From NCBI GenBank assembly GCA_900539345.1, contig UQBS01000001.1:1-64000 (forward strand): a stretch of DNA of 64,000 bases. Reading direction: 5' to 3'. Position 1 is the first letter of the stretch; each line of letters opens with the position of its first letter. Below are positions 24,574-32,302 of this stretch, piece by piece. The position numbers and the translations under genes are program-made. Below the pieces are notes generated by a model. The model did no database searches. It was not told where the DNA came from and saw only the letters and a program-made list of their open reading frames with translations. The DNA is from an uncultured Coriobacteriaceae bacterium (GTDB lineage: Bacteria; Actinomycetota; Coriobacteriia; Coriobacteriales; UMGS124).

Positions 24574-27558
24574 TTATATCGCCCCGATTTCGCTGAGCCG
24601 CAGGAGGAAGGCCCTGACGGCGTCGTTGATCTCCTCCGAGTCGTTGACGCGGGCGCCGTCGATGAAGACGTTGCACGTGTTGCCGGCGGGCGACCCCACC
24701 TCCGCCGAGACCCTGCTCGCGATCTCGTCGGCGAAGGGCGCCATCTTGCGCCTGCCCTCGAGCGGGATCACGCCCTCCGCGCCGTCCTCGCCGACGCCGA
24801 TGACCGTGGCCGCCGTGGCGATGCCGCCGGTGGCGTACCACTCGACGTGCGGCAGGTTGATCGGCGTGTCGTAGCCGAAGACGCTGAGAGTCTCCCAGGT
24901 CACGTGGGGCACCGGGAAGCTGATGCTGCCGATGGCCGACGTGATGGAGTCTCCGAGGCCCGAGAAGAAGCCGACGATCTCGTCGGGGATCCCCATGAGG
25001 AAGTCGCGCGCCGAGGCGACGGGGTCCTCGATGAAGTCCCTGACGTTTTGGAAGATTCCCTCGACCGTCGTGTCGACGCCCCAGCTCGAGAACGCCGTCG
25101 AGACCGCGCCGACGAAGCCGCCGACGGTCGTGGTGAGCGTGCCGACGGGGTCCTCGATGAACCCCTTCAGCGCCGTCCACGTCGCGCTGACCGTGTCGGC
25201 GATGCCCCACTCGCCGAAGGCGGCGGCCACGTCGCCGACGAAGCCCTGCACGGCGGCCGTCGTCTGCGGGAAGTTCTCCTCGGCTGCGGTCAGCAGGCCG
25301 CCCATGACGTCGGAAGCGGCGCCCTTCGCGCCCTCCCAGGCGCCCGCCCAGTCGCCCTCGCCGAGGCTCTCGACAATGCCGGAGATGTGCCCGGACAGAC
25401 CTGGGAAGGCCTCGTCCGCCGCCTCGGCGACGCCCGTCGAGAAGTCGCGCACCGCCGTCTCAGCCGTCGACCAGGCCGTGCCCCATGCGTCGGAGACGGT
25501 CGTGCCGACCCCCTCCATGCCCTGCACGAGGTCCGGGAACAGGGTGTCGACGAGGTTGTTGAGGCCGGTCCCCAGGTCTTCGGCGAACTGCACCGCGCCG
25601 CTCCATGCGGAGCTGAAGTCGCCGGAGAGCGCCGACGACAGGACCCCGCAGCCGTCCGCGAGGAGCGTGAGCAACGTGACGAGCCCCTGGCCGGCGGCGT
25701 CGCCGAGCACGCCGACGAGGTCGCCGGCACCCTGGAAGAGGTCGGATATGAGTCCGTTGACGCCCTCCGCGCTGTCGTCGAGGCTGCCGAACAGCTCCCC
25801 GAGCGCGGGCAGGAGCGTGTCGTTGAAAGTCTCGATCACCGGTGCCAGGCTGTCGCCGAGCGACGACCTGACGGCGTCGAATGCCTCGGCGGCGGGGGAG
25901 AGGTCGAGCCTCTCGAAGAAGTCGGCCAGGGGAGGGCCTGCCACCTCGGCGATGTCCTTGAAGCCGGCGCTTACGAGCTCCATGCCGGCGGCCGCGTCGC
26001 TGGCTATCTGGAAGAGCCCGGTCAGGGCGCCCTCGGCAAGGCCGGACAGGAGCTCCGATGCGGGGCCCGCCACCGGCTCGAGCGCCGAGAAGGCGCCCGC
26101 GAGGTTGGTGCCGACCCCCTCCGCCGCGTCCTTGACGGCCCCCACGAAGCTGTCGAAGTCCGGGGACACGTCGTCCCAGAACTCGCCGACCTTCGTCGCC
26201 GCGGTCTCGAACGCGCCGCCCACTCCCGTGCCTACCTGCTCGACGAGGGGTGCAAGCCTGTCGACGAGGCCGTCCGTGTGCTCCGATACCGTGCCCGTCT
26301 TCGTGCCGAACTCGTCGAACACGTCGTACGTCTGGTCGGTGCCCCACACGAGGTCGGCCAGCTTGCCTGTCAGCGTGCCGACGGCGGGGACGAGCGTGTC
26401 CGTGGCGACCTGGGCGGCGCCCCTGAGCGCCGGGCTGACGGCGTCGTACAGGTCGAGCTGCAGGCCCTCGAGCGCCGAGTCGAGCGCCTTCATGTCGCCG
26501 GCGAGCGTGTCGTTCATGGTCTGCGCCATGTCGCCGGCGGCGCCGCCCGCCCCTCGCAGGGCCTCCTCGAAGTCCGCCGCGGTGCCTATGCCGGCGGCGA
26601 GGAGCAGGTTCAGGCCCTTCGTCGAATCGGCGGTGAACACCTGGCCCAGCGCCGCGGCGCGCTGGGCGTCGGTCATCCCGTCGGTCGCGCTCTCGACGTC
26701 GAGAAGGACGTCGGTGAGGTCCCTCGCACTGCCGTCGGCGTTGTAGAGCGCGACGGCCGTGTCGCCGATCGCGACGGAGCCGTCCTTGCACTTCGACTGG
26801 AGGTCGCGCATGATCGCCGCGAGGGCCGTGCCCGCCTCGGAGCCCTTCAAGCCTTGGTTCGCGAGCATGGAGAGGAGCGAGGTCGTGGTCTCCACGTCCT
26901 GGCCGGCGGCGCTCATGTTGGCCGCGCAGTTGCGGTACGCCTCGCCGAGCTGGGCGGCGCTCGTGTTGCTGTTGGCCTGGGCGTAGGCGAGGAGGTCGGC
27001 GAAGTAGGCCGAGTCGCTCGCCGCCATGCCGAAGGCCGACAGGTAGTCGGTGACCATGTCCGACGCCTCGGCGAGTCCCATGCCCGAGGCCGCGGCGAGG
27101 TCGAGCACTCCGCCGAGCGCGCCGGCGCTCGTCTGCGCGTCCCATCCGGCCAGCGCCATGTAGCCGAGCGCGTCGGCCGCCTCGCTCGCCGAGAACTGCG
27201 TCGTGGCGCCGTAGCTCTTCGCTGTCTCCTCGAGCATCGACAGGTCGTCGGCGCCCGCGCCCGAGAGGGCGGCCACCTTGGCCATCGACGCCTCGAAGTC
27301 CGAGCCGGTCTGCACGATCGAGCCCGCGAACCCGGCGACGGCGGACACCGCCGTCTGCACGCCCGCGGTGACGAGGTTGCCGAGGGCAATTGATCCTGCC
27401 GACACGGAGGACTGGATGCCCGACATGAGGCCGGCGCCCATCGTCGCGCCGCTCCCGGAGAGGTTCACCCCCGACAGGCCCGAGCTTATCGCGCTCGACG
27501 CCCCGGTGAGCTTCGGGACGACCGTGACGTAGGCGCTGCCGAGGTTCGTTCCAGACAT
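24574..27558 (-). CDS. Tail tape measure protein
   Basis: A 994-residue protein typical of TP901-like tape measures. The N-terminal half has 'GSDFEASMAKVAALSGAGADD' and 'AADALGYMALAGWDAQ' family motifs and alternating helices; the long central region has repeated hydrophobic Ala/Gly helices ('WSGAVQFAEDLGTGLNNLV', 'GEGDWAGAWEGAKGAASD'), and the C-terminal third has 'ATGGIATAATVIGVGEDG'. Its length sets the length of the tail and it is ejected ahead of DNA. It is the longest phage gene, downstream of the frameshifted chaperone pair, as expected. Confidence 0.93.
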   Translation of the reverse strand: MSGTNLGSAYVTVVPKLTGASSAISSGLSGVNLSGSGATMGAGLMSGIQSSVSAGSIALGNLVTAGVQTAVSAVAGFAGSIVQTGSDFEASMAKVAALSGAGADDLSMLEETAKSYGATTQFSASEAADALGYMALAGWDAQTSAGALGGVLDLAAASGMGLAEASDMVTDYLSAFGMAASDSAYFADLLAYAQANSNTSAAQLGEAYRNCAANMSAAGQDVETTTSLLSMLANQGLKGSEAGTALAAIMRDLQSKCKDGSVAIGDTAVALYNADGSARDLTDVLLDVESATDGMTDAQRAAALGQVFTADSTKGLNLLLAAGIGTAADFEEALRGAGGAAGDMAQTMNDTLAGDMKALDSALEGLQLDLYDAVSPALRGAAQVATDTLVPAVGTLTGKLADLVWGTDQTYDVFDEFGTKTGTVSEHTDGLVDRLAPLVEQVGTGVGGAFETAATKVGEFWDDVSPDFDSFVGAVKDAAEGVGTNLAGAFSALEPVAGPASELLSGLAEGALTGLFQIASDAAAGMELVSAGFKDIAEVAGPPLADFFERLDLSPAAEAFDAVRSSLGDSLAPVIETFNDTLLPALGELFGSLDDSAEGVNGLISDLFQGAGDLVGVLGDAAGQGLVTLLTLLADGCGVLSSALSGDFSSAWSGAVQFAEDLGTGLNNLVDTLFPDLVQGMEGVGTTVSDAWGTAWSTAETAVRDFSTGVAEAADEAFPGLSGHISGIVESLGEGDWAGAWEGAKGAASDVMGGLLTAAEENFPQTTAAVQGFVGDVAAAFGEWGIADTVSATWTALKGFIEDPVGTLTTTVGGFVGAVSTAFSSWGVDTTVEGIFQNVRDFIEDPVASARDFLMGIPDEIVGFFSGLGDSITSAIGSISFPVPHVTWETLSVFGYDTPINLPHVEWYATGGIATAATVIGVGEDGAEGVIPLEGRRKMAPFADEIASRVSAEVGSPAGNTCNVFIDGARVNDSEEINDAVRAFLLRLSEIGAI

Positions 27559-27589
27559 GCCTCACCACACTATTCTCTTATCGGGTTCC

Positions 27590-28215
27590 CTACTCCCTCG
27601 GGCCCGCGAGCGCGTCCATGATGTCGGACGGCTCCATGCCGACCGCCTCGGGGGGCTTTCCCTGGTTTTCGGCCGGGCCGCCGAACGGCCTCGGCATCTT
27701 CCCCGGCCTGCCCTTCGCGTTCCATGCGATGACGGCCGCGTCGTTCGCTATCCTGGCGAGCATGTAGCGGTCCTCCGGCCACGACATCGACGCGTCGAGC
27801 GCACCCATGGTCAGCGACCCCGCCGGCAGCATGGCCGCGAGGTCCGCGGCCTCTGAGACGCTCAGGCGGGCGACCTCGTCGTAGGAGACGTGGTACACCC
27901 GCCTGAAGTCGGCCCTCAGCTGCGGTTTGAGCCCTCTGCCCAGCACGCCCGCCAGGAACGTCAGTTTTTTACCGTCTGCCCGGCGTGCTCGTCGAACCAT
28001 GCGACAAGGGACGTCACGCGCGTGCGCCCGTCCTCGCCGCGCAGCTCCTCGACGAGCTCCCTGTAGCCGTCCTCGCCAAGCGCGGCCCTCACGAGGTCGA
28101 GCTTGCACATGATCACGAGGTCGCCGTCCTTCGACTCGGCCGCCTTCCTCATCTTGCGCACGACCTCGAAGACCTCGACGTCGTCGGACCAGCCCTCTCT
28201 CAACTCAACAGCCAT
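27590..28215 (-). CDS. Tail assembly chaperone, long form made by -1 frameshift
   Basis: Ribosomes slipping back one base at A_AAA_AAC (27964-27970) would extend the short chaperone into the overlapping frame, giving about 208 residues. The downstream part ('LTFLAGVLGRGLKPQLRADF', 'AARLSVSEAADLAAMLP'-like helices, 'WNAKGRPGKMPRPFG') has no start of its own at a plausible place. This G/GT arrangement is conserved in long-tailed phages, where both forms coat the tape measure during tail assembly. The gene pair sits just before the tape measure gene, as required. Confidence 0.85.
27961..28215 (-). CDS. Tail assembly chaperone, short form (gpG-like)
   Basis: An 84-residue helical acidic/basic protein: 'WSDDVEVFEVVRKMRKAAES', 'MCKLDLVRAALGEDGYRELV' and a terminal 'WFDEHAGQTVKN'. 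The stop follows immediately after the slippery site. Size, composition, position between major tail protein and tape measure, and the overlapping second frame identify it as the unshifted tail chaperone. Confidence 0.82.
   Translation of the reverse strand: MAVELREGWSDDVEVFEVVRKMRKAAESKDGDLVIMCKLDLVRAALGEDGYRELVEELRGEDGRTRVTSLVAWFDEHAGQTVKN
27964..27970 (-). promoter_or_regulatory. Programmed -1 ribosomal frameshift site A_AAA_AAC
   Basis: In the zero frame the codons read GTA AAA AAC TGA, a perfect X_XXY_YYZ heptamer with a stop directly after it. The -1 frame continues open for about 370 bases. GC-rich sequence that could form a stimulatory hairpin follows. Confidence 0.85.
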
Positions 28216-28225
28216 GGTCGCCTCC

Positions 28226-28798
28226 CTAGACCGTCTTCGCGAAGTGCTTCTTCGAGCAGTAGCCGAGCGCAGAGTCCTTCAGGTCGTGGAAGGTCGCCCC
28301 GTACGAGACGAGCGAGCCCCTCTGGTAGACCTCGTCCTCGACGCCCGTGAGCTTCGCGCGCGGGACGACGTCTCGGGCCACGCCGCCGCCGTGCAGGACG
28401 GTCTCGACGACCATGACGTGCTCGACGTCGTTGAAGGCACTTCGCTCGAAGGAGGCGAGCCCGCCGCCGTCCTCGGCGGCCTTCACCTTGTCGTCGCCCC
28501 ACACGAGCTTCATGTTCACCTCGTTCGTCTCGACCATGGTGAACTTGCTGTTCTCCGTGTAGCCGTCGTTGTCGGACAGCACGTCGTCGCCGCTCCAGTC
28601 CTTGAAGGAGGTCTCGCTCGTGGAGTGGCTGATCGTGAACCCGTCGGTCGAGATGCAGCCGACGCACAGGAACGCCTCGCCGAGCGGCGTCTTCGCGTCC
28701 ATGGGCACGGCGGTCCCGGCGGGCGCGACGAAGACCGCGCCTCCCGCTTTCGGCTTGCCCGTCGTCACGTTTGCGTAGTTGTTTCCGTTGTTGGCCAT
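28226..28798 (-). CDS. Major tail tube protein
   Basis: A 190-residue protein: 'GGAVFVAPAGTAVPMDAKTP' near the N-terminus, 'CISTDGFTISHSTSETSFKDW', 'TVLHGGGVARDVVPRAKLTG' and 'LVSYGATFHDLKD'. These match siphovirus tail tube subunits that add an N-terminal arm and a beta sandwich. ATG 28798 follows AAAGGAG. It is placed between the tail terminator and the chaperone genes, the normal order. Confidence 0.85.
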   Translation of the reverse strand: MANNGNNYANVTTGKPKAGGAVFVAPAGTAVPMDAKTPLGEAFLCVGCISTDGFTISHSTSETSFKDWSGDDVLSDNDGYTENSKFTMVETNEVNMKLVWGDDKVKAAEDGGGLASFERSAFNDVEHVMVVETVLHGGGVARDVVPRAKLTGVEDEVYQRGSLVSYGATFHDLKDSALGYCSKKHFAKTV

Positions 28799-28818
28799 TC
28801 CGGCTCCTTTACTTGTCG

Positions 28819-29169
28819 TTACAGATAGCACCTGAGCGCCACGACGGCCTGGTACCTCGCGCTGCGCTCCTCGACGGCGGGGAAGTTGTACATGCCCGTG
28901 ACCTCGGAGTCCGTCACGGTCCCGACGTTGTCCGGCATGTCGAGCAGGGCGTTGCACGCGCGGCACATGAGGGCCTCGGCCGAGACCCTCGTCGGCGACC
29001 AGGCCTGGACGGTGAGCACCGGCGAGTCCAGGTCGGCAAGGGAGTCGACGCCGCCGCCGGTCCTCTCGACGGTCACGAACTCGGCCGGCCTGTCCGCCGG
29101 CACGTCGCCGTAGGCGTCGATGCCGACGCTGCACAGGTACTCGACCGTCACGCTCTCTATGGGGATCAT
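28819..29169 (-). CDS. Tail terminator / minor tail protein
   Basis: A 116-residue protein with alternating helices and strands ('PIESVTVEYLCSVGIDAYGDV', split motif; 'SPVLTVQAWSPTRVSAEALM'; 'RYQAVVALRCYL'), the pattern of tail terminator proteins that cap the tube and join it to the head. It begins one base after the stop of the upstream gene. Assignment relies on fold pattern and on position directly upstream of the tail tube gene. Confidence 0.7.
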   Translation of the reverse strand: MIPIESVTVEYLCSVGIDAYGDVPADRPAEFVTVERTGGGVDSLADLDSPVLTVQAWSPTRVSAEALMCRACNALLDMPDNVGTVTDSEVTGMYNFPAVEERSARYQAVVALRCYL

Positions 29170-29442
29170 CTAGCCCCTTCCCGACGCGAGCGCCTTGAGG
29201 AGCGCGTTCGACCGCGTCTGCATCGACATCGCCTTGACGTCGGCCGTCGTGACGGCCGCGTACACCCTGTTCCTCACCGCTTTGGGGGCGTGGGAGCCGC
29301 TCTCGAGGTCGCTCACGTACCTCCCGCCGGACGCCGAGGCAACCGCGGCCACCGCGTCCGCCTTGCGCTTCAGGATCGGCCCGGTGCTCTCGAGGAGCCT
29401 CTCGGCGCCCTCCCGGTCCCACTTGAACTCGACGTCAGCCAT
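29170..29442 (-). CDS. HK97 gp10-like head-tail joining protein
   Basis: A 90-residue basic protein: 'VEFKWDREGAERLLESTGPIL', 'SGGRYVSDLESGSHAPKAVR' and 'SNALLKALASGRG'. HK97 gp10-type neck proteins share this size, the N-terminal helix and the Ser/Gly/Arg centre, and the same slot between head closure and tail terminator. ATG 29442 overlaps the upstream gene by eight bases; the longer frame to 29520 is the wrong choice for that reason. Confidence 0.72.
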   Translation of the reverse strand: MADVEFKWDREGAERLLESTGPILKRKADAVAAVASASGGRYVSDLESGSHAPKAVRNRVYAAVTTADVKAMSMQTRSNALLKALASGRG

Positions 29443-29782
29443 CGACCGCCTCCACGTCCACGGGCATCGACCAGGGGCCGGGCACGTTGCCCTCCGCGTA
29501 CGGCTGCGGCGACCCGACAACGGACCAGAGCAGCCCGCGCGCCTCGACCCTGCACCCGCGCAGGTCGGCGGCGTAGCCCTTCGGGAAGTGCAGCGTGATG
29601 CGGCGGCGCGTCTCGTCGATGCGGTCGACCTGGGCGGACGAGGCCGTCGCGGGCGCGACCAGCACGCCGCCGACCTCCTCGCGGCGCCACTCGTAGGTCT
29701 TGTTGCGCATCGCGTCCTCGCCCGACTCGACGGGCCTGAGCACCGTCACCGCCTCCGTGGCGAACCCCCACGGCGCGCTCAC
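29435..29782 (-). CDS. Head closure / head-tail adaptor protein
   Basis: A 115-residue beta-rich protein: 'ATEAVTVLRPVESGEDAM', 'EVGGVLVAPATAS', 'RRRITLHFPKGYAADLRG' and a hydrophobic 'GPWSMPVDVEAVDG' end. It resembles SPP1 gp16-type head closure proteins that plug the connector after DNA packaging. It overlaps the upstream connector gene by four bases (ATGA). Confidence 0.7.
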   Translation of the reverse strand: MSAPWGFATEAVTVLRPVESGEDAMRNKTYEWRREEVGGVLVAPATASSAQVDRIDETRRRITLHFPKGYAADLRGCRVEARGLLWSVVGSPQPYAEGNVPGPWSMPVDVEAVDG

Positions 29783-30165
29783 TGGGCGCCCCCTATCGCA
29801 GGCTCGACGGAGCCGAGCCTGACGCGCTTGATGCCGAGCAGCCGGCGCTCGGCGGAGGACAGGTACAGGCCGCCGTCGGGGTTCGCGTAGGTGTAGGACA
29901 GCGTGTACGGGCCTGCCGTGCGCGACTGGTTGGCGACGCCGTCGACGGTGGACCCGTCGCCGACGGCGCGGTGCACCATCTGGCAGACGACGGCCTTGAG
30001 GTTGGCCGCCTGCAGCTCGTCGGAGGCGTCGTAGCGAACGCCGGCCCTCGCCATCTCCGAGAGGACGAGGGCGGAGGCGTCGTGCAGGCGCTCGGCGGTC
30101 GACGCGACGGAGGGGGCGTCCGGCCAGCGCGCGAGCAGGTCGGCTATCGTCGCAAGCTCGACCAT
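29779..30165 (-). CDS. Head-tail connector protein (Gp6/Gp15/Gp19-like)
   Basis: A 128-residue mainly helical protein: 'ATIADLLARWPDAPSVASTAERL' (split motif), 'DASALVLSEMARAG', 'LKAVVCQMVHRAVG' and 'SSAERRLLGIKR' at the C-terminus, which is a recognisable signature of Gp19/Gp15-type connectors forming the ring under the portal. It lies ten bases after the major capsid gene on the same strand. Confidence 0.78.
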   Translation of the reverse strand: MVELATIADLLARWPDAPSVASTAERLHDASALVLSEMARAGVRYDASDELQAANLKAVVCQMVHRAVGDGSTVDGVANQSRTAGPYTLSYTYANPDGGLYLSSAERRLLGIKRVRLGSVEPAIGGAQ

Positions 30166-30175
30166 GGCGGGCCGC

Positions 30176-31060
30176 CTACTCGGAGGCGACTGCGGCGCCG
30201 GTGAGCTTGCAGAACTGGTCGAGCCACTTGTAGCGCCAGCCCACGACGAACTCGATCTTGCAGGCGAACATGTCGTTCTGCCAGAGGTTGAGGTTGGTCC
30301 CGTCGGGGAGCGTGAGCGTCGACTGGTTGGAGACGTCGAACGAGACGTCCTCGTGCACGCCGTAACATGCGCTGGTCCAGTCTCCGGCGTATCCGTAGAC
30401 GGCCTTTGCGGAGGTCGTCGCGGGCTTGTAGACGCCCTTCTCGAAGTAGGTCGCGGCGCCGAGGATGGTGCTGGGGGCGGCTGCGGCCGCGTCCTGCACG
30501 AAGATCGGCCGGCCGTTCTTGTCGAGGGAGCCGAGCAGGAGGCTCTTTCCCTTCGTGCTGAACACGAAGCCGTTGATGACGCCGTCGGCTGCGGAGACCG
30601 CCTCGTCGGCCGCGACGAGGCCCGCCCACGTGTCGGTCTCGATGTCGGCCTCTTTTGCGGCCGTGATCTGGTCGAAGTCGGTGCCGGGTGCGGCACCCAC
30701 GCCGAAGACCGTGCTGTCGAACTTCTGCGCCATTGCCAGCGGGACCCTTTGGATGATGGCGTCGTAGAGCTTCGCCTCGTTCTTCAGGAACTCGTTGGAG
30801 AAGGGCACGATGACCGACATCTTGTAGCCCTTCACCTTCTTGTGGTTGTAGGTGCCCTCGGAGACGGCGATGCTCTTGCCCTCCTCCACCCAGGACGCCG
30901 TGGGGTCGCCGGTGATCATGGGCACCTCGGCGCCCGCGTAGGGGAGGTCGATCCTGTTCGAGAGCCTCATCACGGTGGAGCCCTGCTGCACCTTCGCCCA
31001 GACCTCGTCGGAGACCTCGACGGGCAGGACGATGCCGGTGGTGCCGGTGGTGATTGCCAT
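30176..31060 (-). CDS. Major capsid protein (HK97 fold)
   Basis: A 294-residue capsid subunit: 'VWAKVQQGSTVMRLSNRIDL', 'VPMITGDPTASWVEEGKSI', 'VPFSNEFLKNE' and 'LNLWQNDMFACKIEFVVGWR' are standard for HK97-fold phage capsids (Phage_capsid family). No long N-terminal delta domain is present, and scaffold function is carried by the separate upstream gene. The ATG at 31060 has AGAAAGCAGGTAAGAA upstream. Confidence 0.92.
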   Translation of the reverse strand: MAITTGTTGIVLPVEVSDEVWAKVQQGSTVMRLSNRIDLPYAGAEVPMITGDPTASWVEEGKSIAVSEGTYNHKKVKGYKMSVIVPFSNEFLKNEAKLYDAIIQRVPLAMAQKFDSTVFGVGAAPGTDFDQITAAKEADIETDTWAGLVAADEAVSAADGVINGFVFSTKGKSLLLGSLDKNGRPIFVQDAAAAAPSTILGAATYFEKGVYKPATTSAKAVYGYAGDWTSACYGVHEDVSFDVSNQSTLTLPDGTNLNLWQNDMFACKIEFVVGWRYKWLDQFCKLTGAAVASE

Positions 31061-31074
31061 TTCTTACCTGCTTT

Positions 31075-31527
31075 CTACTTTCCGAACGCTGCTTCCATCG
31101 CCTGCGCGAACGCGTCGCGCGGGCCCGACTTGGGCGCGGTGGGCGAGCCGCCCTCGCTGCCCACGAACGGCAGGGAGTGCTTTTTGAAGTGCGGCGCGAG
31201 CGCCTTTGCGTGCTCCATGACCTCCTCGGCGGTGGAGCCGCGCAGCAGGTCTGCCGGGACGCCCGTCTCCTTGGACGCCTCCTCGCGCCACCTCGCGGCG
31301 TCGCGCTCAGCCTTCATCCCGTCGAGCTCTTGCCGTGCGGCCTCGAGCGACGCGGTGAGCGACGCGATCTGCTCCACGTTGCGGTCGTTTGCCGCCTTGA
31401 GTTCGGTCAGGGCCTCGTAGTTCTCCTTGGACCTGTCCTCCCACTTCCTGGACTCGGACTTCCAGTCCGTCTGCTCCTTGCCGTGCGGCTCGGCGCCCTC
31501 GACGCCCTGGCTGTTCTCGTCTTCCAT
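31075..31527 (-). CDS. Capsid scaffolding protein
   Basis: A 150-residue, highly charged, helical protein: an acidic N-terminus, a long coiled coil ('ENYEALTELKAANDRNVEQI', 'LEAARQELDGMKAERDAARW') and a short basic C-terminal region ('RDAFAQAMEAAFGK'), as in DUF4355-type scaffold proteins. It directly precedes the capsid gene. It should guide procapsid assembly and then be removed. Confidence 0.82.
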   Translation of the reverse strand: MEDENSQGVEGAEPHGKEQTDWKSESRKWEDRSKENYEALTELKAANDRNVEQIASLTASLEAARQELDGMKAERDAARWREEASKETGVPADLLRGSTAEEVMEHAKALAPHFKKHSLPFVGSEGGSPTAPKSGPRDAFAQAMEAAFGK

Positions 31528-31596
31528 CCCTGCCTGCCTTTCCTGCTGGGGCCGTGCGGCCCCGTGACTTCGGCCGTGCGGCCTCTTGCGTCAACG

Positions 31597-31621
31597 AAAA
31601 AGGGCCCTCTCGGGCCCCTTT
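31597..31621 (-). terminator. Terminator after the Gp49-like gene
   Basis: AAAGGGCCC pairs with GGGCCCCTTT; on the minus strand it is followed by TTTTTCG. The 21 bases at 31593-31613 are repeated exactly at 31999-32019. Confidence 0.7.
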
Positions 31622-31688
31622 CATCGGATCGGTTGCGCCTTATGCCTTTAGATGAACGGTATGGCGCTTTCTGCCTTGCGCGGATCCA

Positions 31689-31970
31689 TTACTGCTCGCC
31701 TGAGGTTCGTTGGGTGAACTCGTTTGCGCCGACGTACCCCTCGAGCATCCAAATCCTGTCCCTCAGCCTCGGCCTGCAGATGTCTGCGCCGACTTGCTCG
31801 CTGTAGTTTTCCTTGTCGATGCACCCGCTGTGTTCGACGAGCGTGAACCCATTCGGCATTTTCCAGACCACGACGGTGCAGTTGCCGAACACCGTGAAGA
31901 CTTTCTCCTCGCAGGCCGCCGCCAAGGCGTCGATATGCTCTTTCGGAACGAAGTTGTTTTCGCTAAGCAT
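31689..31970 (-). CDS. N4 gp49 / Sf6 gp66 family protein
   Basis: A 93-residue protein with the family signature 'CTVVVWKMPNGFTLVEHSGC', 'ENYSEQVGADICRPRLRDRIWMLEGY' (split motif). The function of this widespread phage family is unknown. It sits between two near-identical terminators and interrupts the usual portal-to-scaffold order, which suggests an independently acquired cargo gene (moron). ATG 31970 has AGGGGCAG upstream; the frame continues to 32072 only across the terminator. Confidence 0.8.
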   Translation of the reverse strand: MLSENNFVPKEHIDALAAACEEKVFTVFGNCTVVVWKMPNGFTLVEHSGCIDKENYSEQVGADICRPRLRDRIWMLEGYVGANEFTQRTSGEQ

Positions 31971-32007
31971 GGTTGCTCTGCCCCTTTTGCTCATAGGTAA
32001 CGAAAAA

Positions 32008-32024
32008 GGGCCCTCTCGGACCCT
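32008..32024 (-). terminator. Terminator upstream of the Gp49-like gene
   Basis: On the minus strand GGGTCC GAGA GGGCCC is followed by TTTTTCG. It lies after the putative immunity gene and within the late gene run. Confidence 0.6.
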
Positions 32025-32050
32025 CTCGGTTCTCGTTCTTTCTGTGTCCG

Positions 32051-32302
32051 TCAGTTGTCCAACGGAGTCCATTCAAGGCGCTTCAGCATGGCCATCGTCT
32101 CCGGCGACCATGCCGGGTACATGCCCAGGCCGGACTCGGAGGCCGTGTAATACGGATAGCCGTCTCCAATTAGGTCGACGTGCGGTTCCACGGTGTCCAT
32201 GTCGAAGACGTACGTGTCGCCGTCCACGGCATACATGGTGTACCTGCACCCGGCGCGTAGGCTGCCGGAAACGATCGCCAGGGCTTCCTCGAGACTGATC
32301 AT
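32051..32302 (-). CDS. Small protein, putative immunity partner of the MuF toxin
   Basis: An 83-residue acidic protein that I do not recognise: 'ISLEEALAIVSGSLRAGCRY' then beta-rich 'YAVDGDTYVFDMDTVEPHVD' and an aromatic C-terminus ('PYYTASESGLGMYPAW'). Its ATG overlaps the toxin gene stop by four bases. Immunity proteins of polymorphic toxins are typically small, acidic and encoded immediately downstream, so protection against the papain-fold domain is the leading inference. There is no sequence proof of that role. Confidence 0.6.
   Translation of the reverse strand: MISLEEALAIVSGSLRAGCRYTMYAVDGDTYVFDMDTVEPHVDLIGDGYPYYTASESGLGMYPAWSPETMAMLKRLEWTPLDN

Noticed and set aside
24142..27393. A very long open frame on the plus strand opposite the tape measure and distal tail genes
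   Set aside because: It is a by-product of high G+C coding on the other strand: the peptide is Arg/Glu/Gly/His-rich, has no domain, no ribosome site, and the minus strand encodes a well-supported tape measure protein.
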